Shown piece by piece: positions 1 through 7,998 of a stretch of 64,000 nt of DNA. This DNA comes from JBJMQS01 sp045802605 (GTDB lineage Bacteria; Planctomycetota; Planctomycetia; Gemmatales; Gemmataceae): positions 124,001 through 188,000 of the forward strand of contig JBJMQS010000053.1 of the NCBI GenBank assembly GCA_045802605.1, read 5' to 3'. A program made the position numbers and the translations under genes. How positions within the stretch are numbered: position 1 is the stretch's first letter; each line of letters opens with the position of its first letter. The notes beneath the pieces are model-generated. The model did no database searches and was not told the DNA's origin. It saw only the letters and a program-made list of their open reading frames with translations.

Positions 1-1
1 G

Positions 2-391
2 CGCAGCTACGGCAAAGGCAGCGTGCAGACGATCCACAAGTTCCACCCCGTGGATGCTGAGATCAAACTGACGACCGCTACCTTCTGGCGGCCCAACGAA
101 AAGAACCTGAACAAGCCGAGCATCGAAGGCTACGACAAGATGCCGAAGGAAGAGCTCGAGAAATACGACTGGGGTGTCCGTCCGACGCCTGGTTTCGAGC
201 TGAAGCTCGATCGCAAAGAAGTCGGCGAACTCTACGAGCACCTGCGCGACCGCGAGATCATCCCGCGCCGCGATCTGGTGATCAAAGAGCCGAAGCCCGA
301 ACTCAAAGATCGCCAGTTAGACATGGCCCTTGAGTACCTCCGATCGCAGATCAAGACGGCCGCTCGCCCGCCGCAGAAGAAGGCGGGCTAG
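2..391 (+). CDS. C-terminal processing peptidase (S41 family), 3' end only
   Basis: The gene enters from the left edge in frame 2, so only about the last 129 residues are visible. The first residues read RSYGKGSVQT. In S41 (CtpA/tail-specific) proteases the Lys of the (S/T)-x-GKG-x-x-Q motif is the general base of the Ser/Lys dyad; here it is encoded at 14-16. The nucleophilic Ser and the PDZ domain lie outside the window. The remainder is a charged C-terminal extension ending in a Lys-rich tail. S41 proteases are usually exported and trim envelope proteins. A strong terminator follows at 528-560. The call rests on one motif and C-terminal context, but the motif is characteristic. Confidence 0.75.
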   Translation, partial: RSYGKGSVQTIHKFHPVDAEIKLTTATFWRPNEKNLNKPSIEGYDKMPKEELEKYDWGVRPTPGFELKLDRKEVGELYEHLRDREIIPRRDLVIKEPKPELKDRQLDMALEYLRSQIKTAARPPQKKAG

Positions 392-405
392 TCGAGTCTG
401 GTCTT

Positions 406-465
406 GTACTAGCCTGAAGCGCTAGCGAAGGTGTCTTTTCCTTCGCTAGCGCTTCAGGCTAGTAC
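406..465. repeat. Perfect 26-bp inverted repeat, REP-like hairpin
   Basis: Left arm 406-431 and right arm 440-465 are perfectly complementary over 26 bp, with an 8-nt loop (432-439). The core is TAGCCTGAAGCGCTAGCG. It sits 14 bp past the protease stop codon, and a separate terminator follows at 528-560, so it is probably a dispersed palindromic repeat and not the terminator itself. Confidence 0.85.
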
Positions 466-527
466 CATTTTTGCGTGCAATCTTTCGTCAGTCCGCAGAT
501 CTTGGCTAATCCACAATCTTTCCGCAG

Positions 528-560
528 ACCCGCCGGCCCCAACCGGCGGGTTGCTTTTTT
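528..560 (+). terminator. Rho-independent terminator after the S41 protease
   Basis: A 9-bp GC-rich stem (528-536 with 543-551, ACCCGCCGG/CCGGCGGGT) with a 6-nt loop is followed by TGCTTTTTTT. This is a classical intrinsic terminator on the plus strand, downstream of the gene ending at 391. Confidence 0.8.
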
Positions 561-655
561 TCGAATTTCAATTTGTCGGACTCAAGTTTCGCGGGAAGAG
601 TTCAACAGGTGGTCATGTCAGCAGCAGATGGCAGGCAGTGAGAAGGGGGTTGGTG

Positions 656-1087
656 ATGATGGACAACGTGAGCAGTACGCAGCAGACGACCGAACGAGAG
701 ACTCGATGGTGGCTCTCAGGCGGTCGTTGTTTGCTGCCTGCCATCTGCTGTTTAATTGCGACTGGATGTTCGTCGAATCCTTATCGCCCCGCAATGTTCA
801 AGAAGAATCATGAGCAGTCCGTTGGGCCGGAATTGGAAGCGCCCGCCCCGGATGGCCCCTACTTGAGCAACAATGTTCCGCCCAATGCCATGTTTGGACC
901 AAATCAAGCGTACCCGCCAGGAACGATGATGCCCGGCTATCCACCGGGGAGCGTGAACCCCAACACGCAGCAGCCGCCCATTCCGAGTTTCCCCCAGCAG
1001 TTGCCCCAGGGCCCAGCGCCTGTGCCCCAGGGCCCGCCGCCCAAGTCTCAGCCTCAGACGTCGCCGACGTCGCAAAACAACGCGTAG
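656..1087 (+). CDS. Pro-rich lipoprotein, unknown function
   Basis: A 143-residue protein. The start at 656 (or 659, tandem ATG) is preferred over longer in-frame starts because AGAAGGGGG lies just upstream and the upstream terminator falls inside the longer frame. The N-terminus has a basic region, a hydrophobic stretch (LLPAICCLIATGC) and a lipobox ending at Cys, so it should be a signal-peptidase II lipoprotein. The mature part is low complexity: Pro/Gln/Asn-rich with repeated PG, PQ and GP dipeptides, likely disordered. No enzyme motif is seen. A bidirectional terminator (1102-1140) separates it from the convergent Cys-rich lipoprotein. Lipoproteins with Pro/Gln tails are common in planctomycetes, but I do not recognise a named family. 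Confidence 0.6.
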   Translation: MMDNVSSTQQTTERETRWWLSGGRCLLPAICCLIATGCSSNPYRPAMFKKNHEQSVGPELEAPAPDGPYLSNNVPPNAMFGPNQAYPPGTMMPGYPPGSVNPNTQQPPIPSFPQQLPQGPAPVPQGPPPKSQPQTSPTSQNNA

Positions 1088-1101
1088 CGCGGAGTGGCGC
1101 T

Positions 1102-1140
1102 AACAAAAAACAGCGGGCAACGGTGCCCGCTGTTTTTGTT
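1102..1140. terminator. Bidirectional intrinsic terminator
   Basis: The stem is ACAGCGGGCA/TGCCCGCTGT with a 4-nt loop, extended by an A-run on the left and a T-run on the right, so it can end transcription from both the 656-1087 gene and the convergent 1161-2153 gene. Confidence 0.85.
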
Positions 1141-1160
1141 TTCTGAGAGCCATTGATGGC

Positions 1161-2153
1161 CTACGGCTTCGTCTCAATCGGCGTCGGCAAAGTTTCCAAC
1201 CGCTCGACCGGAACGCCGGTGCCCGGCACAGGGGCCAGGAGCGCGGTGGCGTCGGGCCCGTCGCACGGCTCATACTTGCGGAACATGGTCGGCGGCAAGA
1301 CCGGCAACCCATCTAGCCGGGGCTTGGGCCGTTGACAGCCTTGGATGCCGCCGCCACAGCCTCCACTGGAACAAGACGATCCACTGCACCCTGCACTGCC
1401 GATCACGGTGGCGGCGTTGCGGACGCGAGCCAGCGCTGGGCGGCGTACCGGTTCGCCGCAATCGGAATCGCATGCTTCCGCTTGCGAATATGCGGCGCAA
1501 GCAGAGCGACAAGTCACGGCGCGACGAGCGATCACTGGCCGTTCATAAACACGCTCAACGCGGTCATCGTTTTGGCAAGTGTCGCAATCAACCGGCGTGC
1601 GCGCTTTGCATTCCGTACGTTTCCACGAAAACAGGCTCTTGTACCAGGGCTCATCGGCGCAATCCAAGGGCTCGAGCGACTTGTTGTAATGGCTTGGCGT
1701 GAAGAACGTGTAAGCCGGCGGGTAGCAATTGCAGTCAGGGCAACTCGTCGGTGGCGTGCCTTTGTAGAGCGGCTTGTAACAGAAGAATGCTTTTAAGTGC
1801 TCAAGACATCCGCCCTTCTCACAGTCAGAATCGCAATCGCACCCCCGCGAGCCGAATATCTTGGGCCGACAATTTCCTTCTGAGCAGCAGGCATCGTCGG
1901 TCGCGATTTCGCCTGGATGGATGTCGGGGCCCTCAACTTTTCTCGGAGCTGGCAAAGCGGTTCCATCCGCGTCCGGCAGCTTGAGCGCCGTATGGGCGGT
2001 CTGCTTCATTTCGCCTTCGGGCGTCTTGGGCTCCGAGTGACACGCGGGTTGTTCGTCGCCGATGCTCACAGAGACATGAAAGCCCTTCCCAGACATGCAA
2101 CCCGAGGCGAGAGCCAGCGCAATCCCGCCTAAGAGCAATCGAATCGGACGCAT
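1161..2153 (-). CDS. Cysteine-rich lipoprotein, unknown function
   Basis: 330 residues. The N-terminus (RPIRLLLGGIALALASGCMS) is a lipoprotein signal with lipobox LASGC. GAGGG lies 7 nt upstream of the ATG at 2153. By hand count it has about 26 Cys, spaced in clusters such as CCSEGNC, CDCDSDC, CPDCNC, CDTC, CDSDC and a Gly/Ser/Cys-rich stretch near residue 250. Such content suggests a metal-binding or heavily disulphide-linked surface protein. The C-terminal part is basic and Pro-rich with no recognisable domain. It converges on the Pro-rich lipoprotein and is divergent from the 2362-4122 gene. Function is unknown; the coding call is firm from length, signal peptide and ribosome site. Confidence 0.65.
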   Translation of the reverse strand: MRPIRLLLGGIALALASGCMSGKGFHVSVSIGDEQPACHSEPKTPEGEMKQTAHTALKLPDADGTALPAPRKVEGPDIHPGEIATDDACCSEGNCRPKIFGSRGCDCDSDCEKGGCLEHLKAFFCYKPLYKGTPPTSCPDCNCYPPAYTFFTPSHYNKSLEPLDCADEPWYKSLFSWKRTECKARTPVDCDTCQNDDRVERVYERPVIARRAVTCRSACAAYSQAEACDSDCGEPVRRPALARVRNAATVIGSAGCSGSSCSSGGCGGGIQGCQRPKPRLDGLPVLPPTMFRKYEPCDGPDATALLAPVPGTGVPVERLETLPTPIETKP

Positions 2154-2361
2154 GGGAAACCCTCTGTGCGCGAGTCGCCGCGCGGTGGACCGCGAGCGGC
2201 ATCCTCAGGTCTATCGACTTCCCGGGCCGCCGCAGTTGTGTCAAATACTCCAGACGTGCCGATCACAAAGAGATTGCCGGGGCGGAGCGTCCGCAAACTT
2301 TCGCCAGCCTGCCCACTCGCTGAGCAGCCGTAGAATGTTGAACGTTCCACGAGAGTTCGCA

Positions 2362-4122
2362 ATGAATGACGCGGAGATTGAACAGGCAGTAGCGGAAGCG
2401 CTCGCCCCCAAGTGCTTCACGATCCATACCGACCTCTGTCTCTTTTGGGACGACGCGGAAGAAACGCTGTTTTGGGAGATTTACCAGGGCCGCCTGATGG
2501 GCCAATCGATGACCCGCGAGCAACGGCGATTTCACGCCTGGAATGTTTGGCTGTTCATCGAAGGTCAGAAAAATGGACCCATCATCTCCGTGAAGCGAGA
2601 CCTGGCCGACGGCACTCTCCATGTGACGCGCGGGTTACTTTGCTTTGGCCACCGAGTTGTGGCGACTGGTAACGTAATCGAAAGCGTCGAAGCGCAAAAC
2701 TGGACGTTCGAATTGGTGGGGAGCATTCGTCCCGATGAGTTTTCCACGGACCAGTTGCAACGGGAGTTAACGCACCTTGTTTACTCGGCGGTGGTCGGCA
2801 CCGGCCGCCTGCCGCTGACATCGATTGAAGCTCCCCTGCCCGATTTCTCGTTTGGCCGGCTTGGTTACTTCCCCGCGGGCCCTGAATATTTCGCGAAACT
2901 TTTGGAGTTCTTGCTGCGGTCAGGTGCGGATGACGCGGCGATCTTGGATTTCGTGCCGCCGACAGCACTGCCGCAACGGCTGCGTGAAGTGTTTCTCGGC
3001 ATCTCGCTTTCGCCTTATACGGACTTTGTTAGCCGGGTACTCACGCTGCTGCGAAACCAAGAAGCTTTAGGTGCTATCGCTGCGCGTGATCGCGTCGATT
3101 TCCTTTCCTGGCTATTGCGTTTGCAGTGGCGGCATCTCAATGCCTACGACCTTTTTGTGTTTCATCACCGGGGTGCGAATTATCCGGATGCACTTTTGAT
3201 TGATGAGGCATTGCGCGATCTCATTGAGTGCGCCAATCTGTGGCCCGAGTTGTTTGCGGGCCCCGAAGCCAAGTTGCGCCGGCGCGGACTTCGGCTCGGC
3301 TGGTTGATGCGTGCGATTTACGCCGGGCATCGTGTGCCGAGCCAGCCGACGTCGCCGGGGGAAAATCAGCGTGTCTTGCCGACGCCGTGGGAGCGCGTCA
3401 GCGAAGAGGAGATCTTCAATCCGTATCGCCGCTCGCGCGAACTGTTCACTGAGGCTCTGGACACGCCAAGGCCCGTCGAAGAGTTACTGACTTCGGCGAT
3501 GGAAGACTTGATGGAGGCGGATGAATTGCAAGAGTTGGGGACGGCCTTGCTGCTGGATCGACCGTTGGGCACTGGCAAAGCACTCGGCCAGCCGGATCAA
3601 ACGCCGGTGCTCGCTTACGTCGCTCGCAGTCGAAAACTGGCGATCCGCCATCTGGACGCGGTAGCCAAGCGAAATGATCCGTATCTGCCGCCGACAGTCG
3701 TCAGTCACTTGCGAGGGAAACTCTCCGATCTTGCGATGGCCGGCATCAAGCTGATGCCGCTCAATCGCCTGCCGCGGTCGGGCGTGGTTTCTTTGGATGA
3801 TGCGTTTCAAACGGCTGACGATTTTGTTGTCGAGCGAACGACGGTGAGTAGTGCTGCCGCGTTTCGAGCCGCTTTCGATTTGTCCCCTCTGGGAACTGCC
3901 GCCGATGATCCGGCGAAGTGGCCTTTGATTCTGCCCGTGCGTGAAAACGAGCGGGAGTTATTGCGAGTGATTGATGAAGCGTTCACGCCGTGGCTGGACT
4001 TAGAGATTGATGCCTCGCGCGGGTTTCAAACACGATGCGGTGTCGAGTTACCCATAGGCGGACTTGAAGTGGTGAGTGGCGAGGCGTCAGCCGAGCGCGC
4101 TCGGCTGACGCCTCGCGGCTAG
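2362..4122 (+). CDS. Conserved-looking hypothetical protein, 586 aa
   Basis: I chose the ATG at 2362 (MNDAEIEQAVAEALAP); a start at 2335 is also possible, and the longer frame back to 2095 overlaps the divergent lipoprotein and is improbable. No signal peptide or membrane segment is evident, so it is probably cytoplasmic. The N-terminal 110 residues are rich in aromatic residues with an alternating beta-like pattern; the middle is helical with many Leu/Arg; the last 180 residues include Asp/Glu-rich helices. No catalytic motif is recognised. Its stop codon overlaps the convergent WalJ-like gene by 4 bp (CTAG). Its continuous 586-codon frame argues that it is a real gene, but function is unknown. 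Confidence 0.55.
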   Translation: MNDAEIEQAVAEALAPKCFTIHTDLCLFWDDAEETLFWEIYQGRLMGQSMTREQRRFHAWNVWLFIEGQKNGPIISVKRDLADGTLHVTRGLLCFGHRVVATGNVIESVEAQNWTFELVGSIRPDEFSTDQLQRELTHLVYSAVVGTGRLPLTSIEAPLPDFSFGRLGYFPAGPEYFAKLLEFLLRSGADDAAILDFVPPTALPQRLREVFLGISLSPYTDFVSRVLTLLRNQEALGAIAARDRVDFLSWLLRLQWRHLNAYDLFVFHHRGANYPDALLIDEALRDLIECANLWPELFAGPEAKLRRRGLRLGWLMRAIYAGHRVPSQPTSPGENQRVLPTPWERVSEEEIFNPYRRSRELFTEALDTPRPVEELLTSAMEDLMEADELQELGTALLLDRPLGTGKALGQPDQTPVLAYVARSRKLAIRHLDAVAKRNDPYLPPTVVSHLRGKLSDLAMAGIKLMPLNRLPRSGVVSLDDAFQTADDFVVERTTVSSAAAFRAAFDLSPLGTAADDPAKWPLILPVRENERELLRVIDEAFTPWLDLEIDASRGFQTRCGVELPIGGLEVVSGEASAERARLTPRG

Positions 4123-5036
4123 GCATCGAAGAAACCGCTACCGGTGGTCGCGGTCATCGGCCTGTTATGTCGGCGAACCGGGCGGTTGGCGTTGGCTGTC
4201 TCGGGCCGCACTTCGATCACGGGCGTCGGCTCGTGCTGGCAGGCGAGCATCACTTGAATGCCGTCCATGCCGGCGAACACTCCTTGCGCCGCCGCCAATG
4301 CTAAATCGGGATGATTGCATTCCCGGCTCGGATGCAAACCAATCATGTAGCGCAAGCCGATGTTCGAGGAGCGGCCCAATGCCGCTCGGAGGAACGCAGC
4401 GGCTTGGCAGTTGGATAAATGGCCACGGTCGCCGAGGATGCGATCGACCAGCATTCGCGGCCGGCCACTGGCCTTCTGCATTGCGATGTCGTGATTGAAT
4501 TCGAGTGCGAGCACGTCCACATCTTCGGCTAGGTCGGCGACAAGTTGCTCGTTCCAGCAACCCAAGTCGGTGGCGTAGCCGAGCGCCCATTTCGGCCCAA
4601 ACATGCCGCCCGGTCCTTCGAAGCGGAACGCGCAGGTCGGACCGCCGTCGTGCTCCACTGGCAATGGCCTGACGCGAATCGCTTCGGACAACTCGAGCCA
4701 TTCCAAGGGCTCGTATGTCTGCACGAGCCCCGCGGTGCGGAGTTGGTCAAACGCTTTGCTGATCACCATCAATTCGAGCGCATGGCCCGGGTGGCAATAA
4801 AGTGTGACGCGGTGTTTGAGCAGCGCCTTGATGGCGGTTTCGCGCCAGTGGTCGCCGTGTGTGTGAGTCAGAACCGCGGCCTGGACCGACCGCCAGGAGA
4901 AGCCGCACATGTGCAGTCGGGCCCCGAGTTGCCGGGCCGACAGTCCGAAATCGATTAACACGCCGCCGCGGTCCGTTTCCAGCAAACTGGAATTGCCGGC
5001 CGAACCGCTGGCCAAAACGGTGAATCGGGCGGTCAT
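4119..5036 (-). CDS. Metallo-beta-lactamase fold hydrolase, WalJ/YycJ-like
   Basis: 305 residues from the ATG at 5036, which has GAGGGGGG five bases upstream; an upstream in-frame start at 5051 lacks this. The N-terminus FTVLASGSAGNSSLLET matches the start of the YycJ/WalJ group, and the zinc motif HTHGDH follows near residue 60. Later Asp and His residues (LEFNHD, GDRGHLSNCQA) fit the rest of the dinuclear metal site; GHLSNxxA is also typical of this group. Family members are cytosolic; the Bacillus protein has been linked to cell-wall and DNA-repair phenotypes and some are 5'-3' exonucleases, so the substrate here is unknown. A promoter-like sequence for the divergent receiver gene lies upstream. 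Confidence 0.8.
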   Translation of the reverse strand: MTARFTVLASGSAGNSSLLETDRGGVLIDFGLSARQLGARLHMCGFSWRSVQAAVLTHTHGDHWRETAIKALLKHRVTLYCHPGHALELMVISKAFDQLRTAGLVQTYEPLEWLELSEAIRVRPLPVEHDGGPTCAFRFEGPGGMFGPKWALGYATDLGCWNEQLVADLAEDVDVLALEFNHDIAMQKASGRPRMLVDRILGDRGHLSNCQAAAFLRAALGRSSNIGLRYMIGLHPSRECNHPDLALAAAQGVFAGMDGIQVMLACQHEPTPVIEVRPETANANRPVRRHNRPMTATTGSGFFDA

Positions 5037-5063
5037 TCGTGCCCCCCTCAATGACCCAATCCC

Positions 5064-5092
5064 TTGTGAGTCCGACTCTGGGGTGCTATCTT
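5064..5092 (+). promoter_or_regulatory. Possible sigma70-type promoter for the receiver gene
   Basis: TTGTGA at 5064-5069 and TATCTT at 5087-5092 are separated by 17 bp; each matches four of six consensus positions. They lie 32 bp upstream of the ATG at 5124. No experimental support. Confidence 0.35.
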
Positions 5093-5123
5093 AGCCGCCA
5101 GACCACCCCCTTGGCGAGGTGCG

Positions 5124-5573
<450 letters not shown>

Positions 5574-5580
5574 TCTTGAT

Positions 5581-6309
5581 TTAAGAATCCGTTGGGTACG
5601 GAATCTCTTCGCCCTGAATGGCCGCGAGGGCATTCATCGCGGCACGTTGCTCGGCGTCTTTTTTGTTCGCGCCCCAGGCGGGGGGATATGTGCGGCGGGA
5701 GATCTCGGCAGCTATCTTGAAACACTTGTTGTGATCGGGGCCTTGCTCGTCGAGCACCTTGTAGCGCGGGCAATCGCCGAACATGCGCTGCGCGACTTGC
5801 TGCAGCAGCGACTTGTGATTGGAATGCTCGCCGGAAACGACTTCTTCGATTTCCGGCAACAAGAGTGCCAGCACGATCGGCTTCACCGCGTCGAGGCCGC
5901 CATCGAGGAAAATCGCGCCCACGAGCGATTCGAACGCATCAGCCAAAAGATTATTCGGCCCTTCCGATTGGCCGCGAATGCCTTTGCCGAGAAACAGGAA
6001 GTCCTGAAGGTGCAGTTTCTTGCCCATGCGGGCGCAGGTCCGCCGGCTCACGACGACCGACTTGATCTTGGTCATGTCGCCTTCGTGATAGTCGGGGTAA
6101 TTAATAAAGAGCTGTTCGCAGCAGATAAGCCCCAACACCGAGTCGCCGAGGAACTCCATCCGCTCGTTCGAGGCCCCCCGGGTATTCGCGACCGAGGTGT
6201 GCGTCAACGCACTACGGAGCAATTCCGGCCGTTTGAAATGGTAGCCGATCGCCTCCTGGCACGCGTCCAGGATTCCAGCTTCGCTCTTGGTAATTGTCCG
6301 TGTCGGCAT
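5581..6309 (-). CDS. rnc: Ribonuclease III
   Basis: 242 residues from the ATG at 6309 (MPTRTITKSE); an in-frame ATG nine bases upstream is the alternative. The catalytic signature NERMEFLGDS lies near residues 48-57 and the second acidic cluster LLADAFESLVGA near 125, giving the Asp/Glu metal ligands. A C-terminal double-stranded-RNA-binding domain starts around residue 165 (HKSLLQQVAQ) and ends with the typical Lys/Ala helix (NKKDAEQRAAMNAL). It cleaves double-stranded RNA in rRNA processing and mRNA turnover. Length matches bacterial RNase III. The gene is monocistronic here, convergent with the receiver gene across a palindrome that, if transcribed, would itself form a long RNase III-like substrate. 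Confidence 0.95.
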   Translation of the reverse strand: MPTRTITKSEAGILDACQEAIGYHFKRPELLRSALTHTSVANTRGASNERMEFLGDSVLGLICCEQLFINYPDYHEGDMTKIKSVVVSRRTCARMGKKLHLQDFLFLGKGIRGQSEGPNNLLADAFESLVGAIFLDGGLDAVKPIVLALLLPEIEEVVSGEHSNHKSLLQQVAQRMFGDCPRYKVLDEQGPDHNKCFKIAAEISRRTYPPAWGANKKDAEQRAAMNALAAIQGEEIPYPTDS

Positions 6310-6444
6310 CGAATACACGCCGGGCGATGGGTTGCTACCAGATTAATGAGTGGCCAAAGGACTGTCAAACCGGCCCTCCTTGTTACGGTACCGGATTCGC
6401 CGGCAGACGTATCATTAAGGTAGCGTCCGAGCCGACGTTCCTTT

Positions 6445-6478
6445 GCCGAGTGCCTTAGTTGGCCGAGTGCCTTAGTTG
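6445..6478. repeat. 17-bp sequence duplicated in tandem
   Basis: GCCGAGTGCCTTAGTTG occurs at 6445-6461 and again at 6462-6478 with no mismatch and no spacer, 26 bp before the HtrA start codon. It may be a recent slippage duplication or a regulator binding site. Confidence 0.8.
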
Positions 6479-6504
6479 ATCGGGATTAGGGAGATCGAAT
6501 TACC

Positions 6505-7998
6505 ATGTTGAAGTCCACCCGGGGTCCTATGTTTGTTGGGGTCTTCTTGCTGGGAATCATGTCTGGGGGCTTTTTCATCGGGTCCTGGGTCCATGGCCAT
6601 CCGGCCGCAACCGCGGCCTTAAAGGCCGACCCATCGAGCTTCCGCGACGTAGTCAAAGCCGTTTTGCCCGCCGTGGTCAGCGTCGAATCTAAAGCCGTCA
6701 TGCGCGGCAACCGGCGTCGCTTGCCCGTCGATAGCGATGAAGGGCCCGAAGACCTCCGGCGGTTTTTTGAGCAAATTGAGCCGCAGCAAAATCAACCGCG
6801 ACAACGGGAACAGGACATCGGCTTTGGATCCGGATTCCTCATTGACGGAAAAGGAGTGGTTCTGACCAATTTCCACGTGATTGAAGGTGCCGATCAAGTG
6901 GAAGTGATACTCGCCGATGGCCGAAAGTTCCAATCCAAAGACATTAAGGGTGATGCGCGTACTGATTTGGCGATCGTCCGATTAGACACCAAGGGTGCTA
7001 CGCTTCCTCACATCGAATTGGCTGACAGCAATCAAATGGAAATCGGCGACCGCGTTCTCGCGATTGGCGCGCCTTTTCGGCTGTCGGGCACAGTCACTCA
7101 GGGAATCGTTAGTGCTAAAGGCCGAGATCTGGGCCTGAATCGCTATGACGACTTCCTGCAGACTGATGCCGCAATCAACCCGGGTAATTCGGGTGGCCCA
7201 CTCGTGAATATGGAAGGCAAAGTCATCGGGATTAACTCAGCCATCATCAATCCAAACTCCAAAATTAGTTCCACCGCCGGCTTCCAAGGCATTGGTATGG
7301 CGATCTCGAGTAACATGGCCCAAACGGTCACGCAGCAATTGATTCGAGAGGGAGTCGTTCGCCGCGGCTATCTCGGCATCGAATTGGTCGGTCAGGTGAC
7401 GCCCGATGTGGCGAAGCAATATGGCATCGAGAAGGGCGTGATCGTGGCGAAGGTGCGTCCGGGCGGCCCGGCGAGCAAAGGCGGGCTCAAGCCGGACGAC
7501 GCGATTACGGCGATCAACGGCAAATCGATTCACGATATTCGCGAGTTGCAGCGCATGGTGTCCACGATTCCCGTGAACTCGGTCGTGGAGATTTCTATCC
7601 TGCGCGATCGCAAGCCGATGACGTTAAAGTTCACCCTGGAAGAAGAGCCCAAAGACTACGGCGTCAACCCTCGGCGTCGCGGGAACTTCAACGCTGATGG
7701 TGAGTCGGTCAAATCGGAAAAGTCGGGCCTGACACTGATGGACATCGACAGCGGCACGGCCGAGCAACTCGGCCTGCCGCGAAGTGGCGCAGTGATTAGC
7801 AAAGTGGAGCGTAACAGTCCCGGTCAAGTTGCGGGCCTGGAACCCGGCTTGGTCATTTATCGGATCAATCGCGCCGAGGTCGAGCGCGCCACCTCGGCCC
7901 GCGATGCGATCGATGCCGCCCTGAAAGCGGACGGCCAAGTCCTCTTGCACGTGCAAGGCGGCAACGGAAATGGCATCTACTTGCTCAAGACGAGCTGA
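6505..7998 (+). CDS. HtrA/DegP-type periplasmic serine protease with two PDZ domains
   Basis: 497 residues. An N-terminal hydrophobic segment (residues 9-28) acts as signal or membrane anchor. The trypsin-like domain carries the triad H124 (TNFHVIEG), D154 (ARTDLAIV) and S229 (NPGNSGGPL). The first PDZ domain begins near residue 285 (RRGYLGIELVGQ) and the second near residue 400 (TLMDIDSGTAEQLG). Members degrade or refold misfolded envelope proteins. GGGAGA lies upstream of the ATG. A 17-bp tandem duplication lies immediately upstream. The gene overlaps the convergent glycosyltransferase by 14 bp. The C-terminus keeps a complete second PDZ, so it is full length. Confidence 0.93.
   Translation: MLKSTRGPMFVGVFLLGIMSGGFFIGSWVHGHPAATAALKADPSSFRDVVKAVLPAVVSVESKAVMRGNRRRLPVDSDEGPEDLRRFFEQIEPQQNQPRQREQDIGFGSGFLIDGKGVVLTNFHVIEGADQVEVILADGRKFQSKDIKGDARTDLAIVRLDTKGATLPHIELADSNQMEIGDRVLAIGAPFRLSGTVTQGIVSAKGRDLGLNRYDDFLQTDAAINPGNSGGPLVNMEGKVIGINSAIINPNSKISSTAGFQGIGMAISSNMAQTVTQQLIREGVVRRGYLGIELVGQVTPDVAKQYGIEKGVIVAKVRPGGPASKGGLKPDDAITAINGKSIHDIRELQRMVSTIPVNSVVEISILRDRKPMTLKFTLEEEPKDYGVNPRRRGNFNADGESVKSEKSGLTLMDIDSGTAEQLGLPRSGAVISKVERNSPGQVAGLEPGLVIYRINRAEVERATSARDAIDAALKADGQVLLHVQGGNGNGIYLLKTS

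Noticed and set aside
431..655. N-terminal extension of the Pro-rich lipoprotein
   Set aside because: It begins in the inverted repeat and crosses the terminator at 528-560; the signal peptide and ribosome site support 656.
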